This document shows, piece by piece, positions 60,359 to 64,000 of a stretch of 64,000 bases of DNA (the stretch's first letter is position 1; each line of letters starts with the position of its first letter). The stretch spans positions 124,001 through 188,000 of the forward strand of contig NZ_UHIP01000001.1 of assembly GCF_900460245.1 (NCBI RefSeq), given 5' to 3'. The position numbers and the translations under genes were made by a program. This DNA is from Vibrio fluvialis. GTDB lineage: Bacteria > Pseudomonadota > Gammaproteobacteria > Enterobacterales > Vibrionaceae. The notes beneath the pieces are model-generated. The model made no database searches. It was not told the DNA's origin and worked only from the letters and a program-made list of their open reading frames with translations.

Positions 60359-62194
60359 TCAATTCAAAAATCGATTCATCTGTTTCAGCGCCTGCATCAA
60401 ATCGCCACTGCTGAGTGAACGCTGTCGCTTCGGCTCGAGTTGCGGTGTCATAGTCTGTACCGCGCCGCTGGGATAAGTCACCATGATTTCATCGTCGGCT
60501 ACGAGTGCGTAGTTGAAATAGCTGCCGATGATCAGCCACCCTCTGTCACGTTCCGTATCAAGCAGGTCATAGCCGACGGAATAATCATCGGTCGAATTTT
60601 GCACGCCAAGCACCCGATGCATAAATGTTGGGGCAATATCCAGATGCGTTGTCTTCCAGTCGATTTTCTCCGGTCGTTCACCCGGCACATAGATATACAG
60701 CGGAACATGGATTTGCGCCATGCTGTAGTTACTGCCGTGGCCCCAATAGTTCTTGTGGTTGTCGTTAAACTCCTGACCGTGATCTGAGGTAATAACGATG
60801 ATGGTGTTCTCCAGCCCGCCTTGCGCTTCAACGGCGTTCAGTACTCGCTCAATTTGTCCATCAATGTAATACAGGGCATTGCGATAGCGGTTACGGTACG
60901 GCTCTGGGTTGAAATCGTTATCCAGCTTGATGTGATCAACCCGATTCCACGACGGCGTAAAGTGCGGCTCCATGTCAGCCGGAAATTCTGTCGCGTGGGC
61001 CGAGTCATAAAACAAAAAGCCGAAGTAGGGCTGATTCGTGTTCCGTGTCTTGAGGAAATCGACAAAGTCATCAGTGATGCGTTGGTCGCGCTGCGGTGAC
61101 GTCTCGGCAGGGGTATCAACACGCAGATTATCGATGCCACGAAACACCGTGCGATCAAACGGCGGGCTGTTGAGCGGCGCAGAGGCGTAAATGGCAAACT
61201 GATAATCAAGCGCTTCCAGAGCTTTCATCATTGCTGGGCGCTTCTGGGTGGCATGAAACGAGTCCCAATACGTCGCGGGTAAACCGTAAAACAAGCTGAA
61301 AATACCTGCCTGAGTGGAGTTACCACCACTGAGATGCTGCTCAAAACGCAGCGAGCGCTGAGCAAATTGGGCAATGTTCGGCGTGACATCCTGATTGGCA
61401 TCGTCATAACGCCAGGTATCAATGGCAATAAACAGGATATTAGGCGTCTGCTCTGGCTGACGAATGTCCAGCGGATGCAGCGGGTAGTTGAGATGTGAAT
61501 GACTTGGACGTGGCAACGTCAAGCTCTGTTCGCGCACGGCTTGTGTATCGACTAGCCCGAGTTTGTCCAACAGGCGCTTGCCGGTCAGCGGATAATACAG
61601 TGGCCAGTGCACGCTGTAGCTGGGTACGGTCGTGTCATAGTGGGCATCACGCCACATGTGAATCGACTGACTAACCAGCAGTGAAGCAAGCCAAATTATA
61701 CTCGCGCCGACCATCCAACGTAGGCTCCGTTTGGCAAGGTAGTTACTCATCAGTGCAATGACCAAGCAAGCCACAGCCACACCGAGGACCTGCAGAGCTG
61801 CGATGGCGATAGTATACCAAGAGAGGCTGATGACCTCGTCTCCGCCGTGCAGCAAAAGCTCCCAAATAAAACCGCTGAGATGAAAACGGTATTGCTGATA
61901 AACCGCGACATCAATCAGCAGCAGGACCGAGCTCAGCCAGGTAACCAAGATGGCCAACGGCCGGACGACACGCAGGGGTAGCCAGCACAGTGGCAACATG
62001 ATGGTAGCAATCAGCCCGGCAAACAGACCAAACAAACCTGCCTGGGTGGTGAATAAATACAGTTGAGCGATGACATCATTGTCGGGTGGGGTCATCCATG
62101 TCAGATAAGGCAAGCCTAATATTGAGAATAAAACAGTGTTCAAAATAAAGTGGCTAAAAAGCCAGCGAACGTTTTGTCGAATGGTTAACAGCAT
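60359..62194 (-). CDS. DUF3413 sulfatase-like inner-membrane protein (YejM/PbgA-related)
   Basis: 611 residues. Five N-terminal transmembrane helices (about 10-200) form the DUF3413 domain, followed by a periplasmic alkaline-phosphatase/sulfatase-fold domain (about 270-590) with NILFIAIDTWRYD, GGNSTQAGIFSLFYG in the nucleophile position and ITSDHGQEFND for metal binding. E. coli YejM (PbgA/LapC) has this architecture and controls LpxC turnover by sensing LPS. This gene is at the locus next to rnr rather than beside yejL-yejK, so orthology is uncertain. ATG 62194 is chosen because the frame beyond it is not hydrophobic; the open frame extends 24 codons upstream. Confidence 0.88.
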   Translation of the reverse strand: MLLTIRQNVRWLFSHFILNTVLFSILGLPYLTWMTPPDNDVIAQLYLFTTQAGLFGLFAGLIATIMLPLCWLPLRVVRPLAILVTWLSSVLLLIDVAVYQQYRFHLSGFIWELLLHGGDEVISLSWYTIAIAALQVLGVAVACLVIALMSNYLAKRSLRWMVGASIIWLASLLVSQSIHMWRDAHYDTTVPSYSVHWPLYYPLTGKRLLDKLGLVDTQAVREQSLTLPRPSHSHLNYPLHPLDIRQPEQTPNILFIAIDTWRYDDANQDVTPNIAQFAQRSLRFEQHLSGGNSTQAGIFSLFYGLPATYWDSFHATQKRPAMMKALEALDYQFAIYASAPLNSPPFDRTVFRGIDNLRVDTPAETSPQRDQRITDDFVDFLKTRNTNQPYFGFLFYDSAHATEFPADMEPHFTPSWNRVDHIKLDNDFNPEPYRNRYRNALYYIDGQIERVLNAVEAQGGLENTIIVITSDHGQEFNDNHKNYWGHGSNYSMAQIHVPLYIYVPGERPEKIDWKTTHLDIAPTFMHRVLGVQNSTDDYSVGYDLLDTERDRGWLIIGSYFNYALVADDEIMVTYPSGAVQTMTPQLEPKRQRSLSSGDLMQALKQMNRFLN

Positions 62195-62376
62195 GAGAAT
62201 TGAGTTCCCTGACGGGATTGAATGTGAAAATAAAGGGCGCTCAATGTACCGAATTATTTGAGCCATGTCACATCTTGTGGTTTGGTGATCTTGTTCAGGA
62301 TATTGGTATTAGTCCTTAAGCTTAGGAACTCAGTAGGATATACTGTAATCCCCTACCTAAATAAGCAGGTCTGCCT

Positions 62377-64000
62377 ATGTCTGACACCACCCATGTTGAT
62401 CCTTTTGCGGATCGCGAAGCTGATAACTATGACAACCCAATTCCAAGTCGCGAATACATCATTGAATTTCTGACTAAGGCCAATGTGCCGATGAACCGTA
62501 ATGATTTGTTCGAAGCGCTGGAACTGTCCGGTGAAGATCAGTATGAAGGTCTGCGCCGTCGTCTGCGTGCGATGGAGCGTGATGGCCAACTGGTGTTTAC
62601 CCGCCGTCAGTGTTACGCGCTGCCAGAGAAACTGGAAATGGTGAAAGGCTATGTGATTGGTCATAAGGACGGTCACGGCTGGGTGCGCCCGGAAGGCAGC
62701 ACCAACAAAGATAACGATATTCTTCTTCCTCATCATCAGATGCGGACTATTATCCACGGCGACCTGGTACTGGTTCAGCCAACGGGTACCGATAAGCGCG
62801 GCAGAAAAGAGGGGCGTCTGGTCCGCGTGCTGGAAGAGCGTCAGACGCAAATTGTCGGCCGTTTCTTCTTTGAACACGGTTACTCTTACGTCGTGCCAGA
62901 TGATTCGCGTATTCATCAGGATATTCTGATCCCAAATGAACTGCGTGGCGGTGCGCGCATGGGGAACGTGGTGGTGATTGAGATTACCGATCGTGGCGGT
63001 CGTAACCGCGGCATGATGGGTAAAGTGGTGGAAGTGCTGGGCGAAAACATGGCGCCGGGCATGGAAACCCAGATTGCGATTCGTACTCACCAGATCCCGC
63101 ATGTTTGGCCACAAGAAGTGGAACAGCAGATTGCTGGTCTGGGTGAAGAAGTACCGGAAGAAGCCAAACAGGGCCGCGTGGATTTGCGAGCTCTGCCTTT
63201 GGTGACCATTGATGGCGAAGACGCGCGCGACTTCGATGACGCGGTGTACTGTGAAGCGAAGAAAGGTGGCGGCTGGCGTTTGTGGGTTGCGATTGCCGAC
63301 GTGAGTTACTACGTGCGTCCGAACACCGCTCTTGATAAAGAAGCCACGCATCGTGGTAACTCGGTGTACTTCCCATCACAAGTGGTGCCAATGTTGCCGG
63401 AAGTCTTGTCGAATGGTTTATGTTCACTCAACCCGCAGGTGGATCGCCTGTGTATGGTGTGTGAGATGACCATCTCCGAGAAAGGTAAGCTCTCTGGTTA
63501 CAAACATTACGAAGCGGTGATGAACTCTCATGCGCGTCTGACCTACACCAAAGTGCACGACATTCTGGAAGGTGACGAAGAGCTGCGTGTGCGTTATGCC
63601 GAACTGGTTCCGCACCTGGAAGAGCTGCATCGCATGTACAAGGTGCTAAAAGATGCCCGTGAACAACGCGGTGCGATTGAGTTCGAAACTGTAGAAACCA
63701 AATTCATTTTCAATGCGCAACGTAAGATTGAAAGCATTGAACCACTGGAACGTAACGACGCACACAAGCTGATCGAAGAGTGCATGATCATGGCTAACAT
63801 TGCGTCAGCGTCTCTGGTTGAGAAGGCGAAAGAGCCTTCGCTATACCGTATTCACGAGCCGCCGGGTGAAGAGCGCCTGATGGGTTTCCGTGATTTCCTC
63901 GGTGAACTCGGCCTGGATCTGGGCGGCGGTCTGGAACCGTCACCGACCGATTACGCGCATCTGATGAGTCAGGTTGGCGAGCGCCCGGATAAAGAACTGA
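62377..64000 (+). CDS. rnr: ribonuclease R, 5' part (3' end outside window)
   Basis: 541 codons are present. The N-terminal helix-turn-helix (about 20-80) is followed by two cold-shock domains ([17 protein letters not shown] and [22 protein letters not shown]) and the RNB catalytic domain with [15 protein letters not shown] (aspartate ligands) and [12 protein letters not shown]. The frame is open to the last base, so the end of RNB, S1 and the basic tail lie beyond the window. RNase R degrades structured RNA 3' to 5'. ATG 62377 has CAGG upstream; a TATACT -10-like element lies 36 bp before it. Confidence 0.97.
   Translation, partial: MSDTTHVDPFADREADNYDNPIPSREYIIEFLTKANVPMNRNDLFEALELSGEDQYEGLRRRLRAMERDGQLVFTRRQCYALPEKLEMVKGYVIGHKDGHGWVRPEGSTNKDNDILLPHHQMRTIIHGDLVLVQPTGTDKRGRKEGRLVRVLEERQTQIVGRFFFEHGYSYVVPDDSRIHQDILIPNELRGGARMGNVVVIEITDRGGRNRGMMGKVVEVLGENMAPGMETQIAIRTHQIPHVWPQEVEQQIAGLGEEVPEEAKQGRVDLRALPLVTIDGEDARDFDDAVYCEAKKGGGWRLWVAIADVSYYVRPNTALDKEATHRGNSVYFPSQVVPMLPEVLSNGLCSLNPQVDRLCMVCEMTISEKGKLSGYKHYEAVMNSHARLTYTKVHDILEGDEELRVRYAELVPHLEELHRMYKVLKDAREQRGAIEFETVETKFIFNAQRKIESIEPLERNDAHKLIEECMIMANIASASLVEKAKEPSLYRIHEPPGEERLMGFRDFLGELGLDLGGGLEPSPTDYAHLMSQVGERPDKEL

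Overview
The window is a stretch of bacterial chromosome from a Vibrio. The gene order is the conserved backbone known from V. cholerae around VC2660 to VC2599: efp, frd, epmA, secB, gpsA, cysE, aphA, ppc, arg, oxyR, mrcA, pilMNOPQ, aroKB-damX-dam-rpe-gph-trpS, xds, ast, crp, the yhe/kef cluster, slyD, purA, motX, rnr. AphA and the sodium-motor protein MotX are Vibrio-type markers. Fusion of argininosuccinate lyase to an acetyltransferase domain (ArgHA), an isoaspartyl peptidase beside slyD and a GC content that looks near 50 % suggest a non-cholerae species such as the V. fluvialis/V. furnissii group; that placement is inference.

Layout. 1-7.3 kb: end of a repeat protein, an MgtC-family gene, and the EF-P module (epmB and efp divergent, epmA further on) surrounding the fumarate reductase operon frdABCD. 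7.4-14.2 kb: rhodanese, secB, gpsA, cysE, the quorum-sensing regulator aphA with a rich control region, and ppc. 14.4-21 kb: arginine biosynthesis, argE divergent from argCBG and argH(A), with paired ARG-box-like sites. 21-25.9 kb: DUF3624, peroxiredoxin-glutaredoxin divergent from oxyR, PBP1a. 26-37.4 kb: the type IV pilus/competence assembly operon pilMNOPQ followed by aroK-aroB-damX-dam-rpe-gph-trpS. 37.7-47.7 kb: extracellular nuclease Xds, a sulfide:quinone oxidoreductase with a striking operator-like palindrome, pabA, the arginine succinyltransferase genes astCAD and a DUF1338 enzyme. 47.8-56.2 kb: crp, then the yheS-TIGR02444-yheT-yheU-prkB strand facing kefG-kefB-yheV. 56.3-64 kb: slyD, isoaspartyl peptidase, purA, motX, a DUF3413 sulfatase-like membrane protein and the 5' part of rnr, cut by the window end.

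No tRNA, rRNA, insertion sequence, prophage, integron or CRISPR array was seen; the window is core genome. The signals worth a second look are mostly in intergenic DNA: a combined LuxR/HapR, AphA and Qrr-type control region at aphA; an OxyR tetrad; ARG boxes in exact 21-bp phase; an 11+11 bp palindrome at the sqr promoter; palindromes in the purA promoter; a FliA promoter at motX; and several strong stem-loops without assigned function. I found no convincing wholly new multi-gene system.
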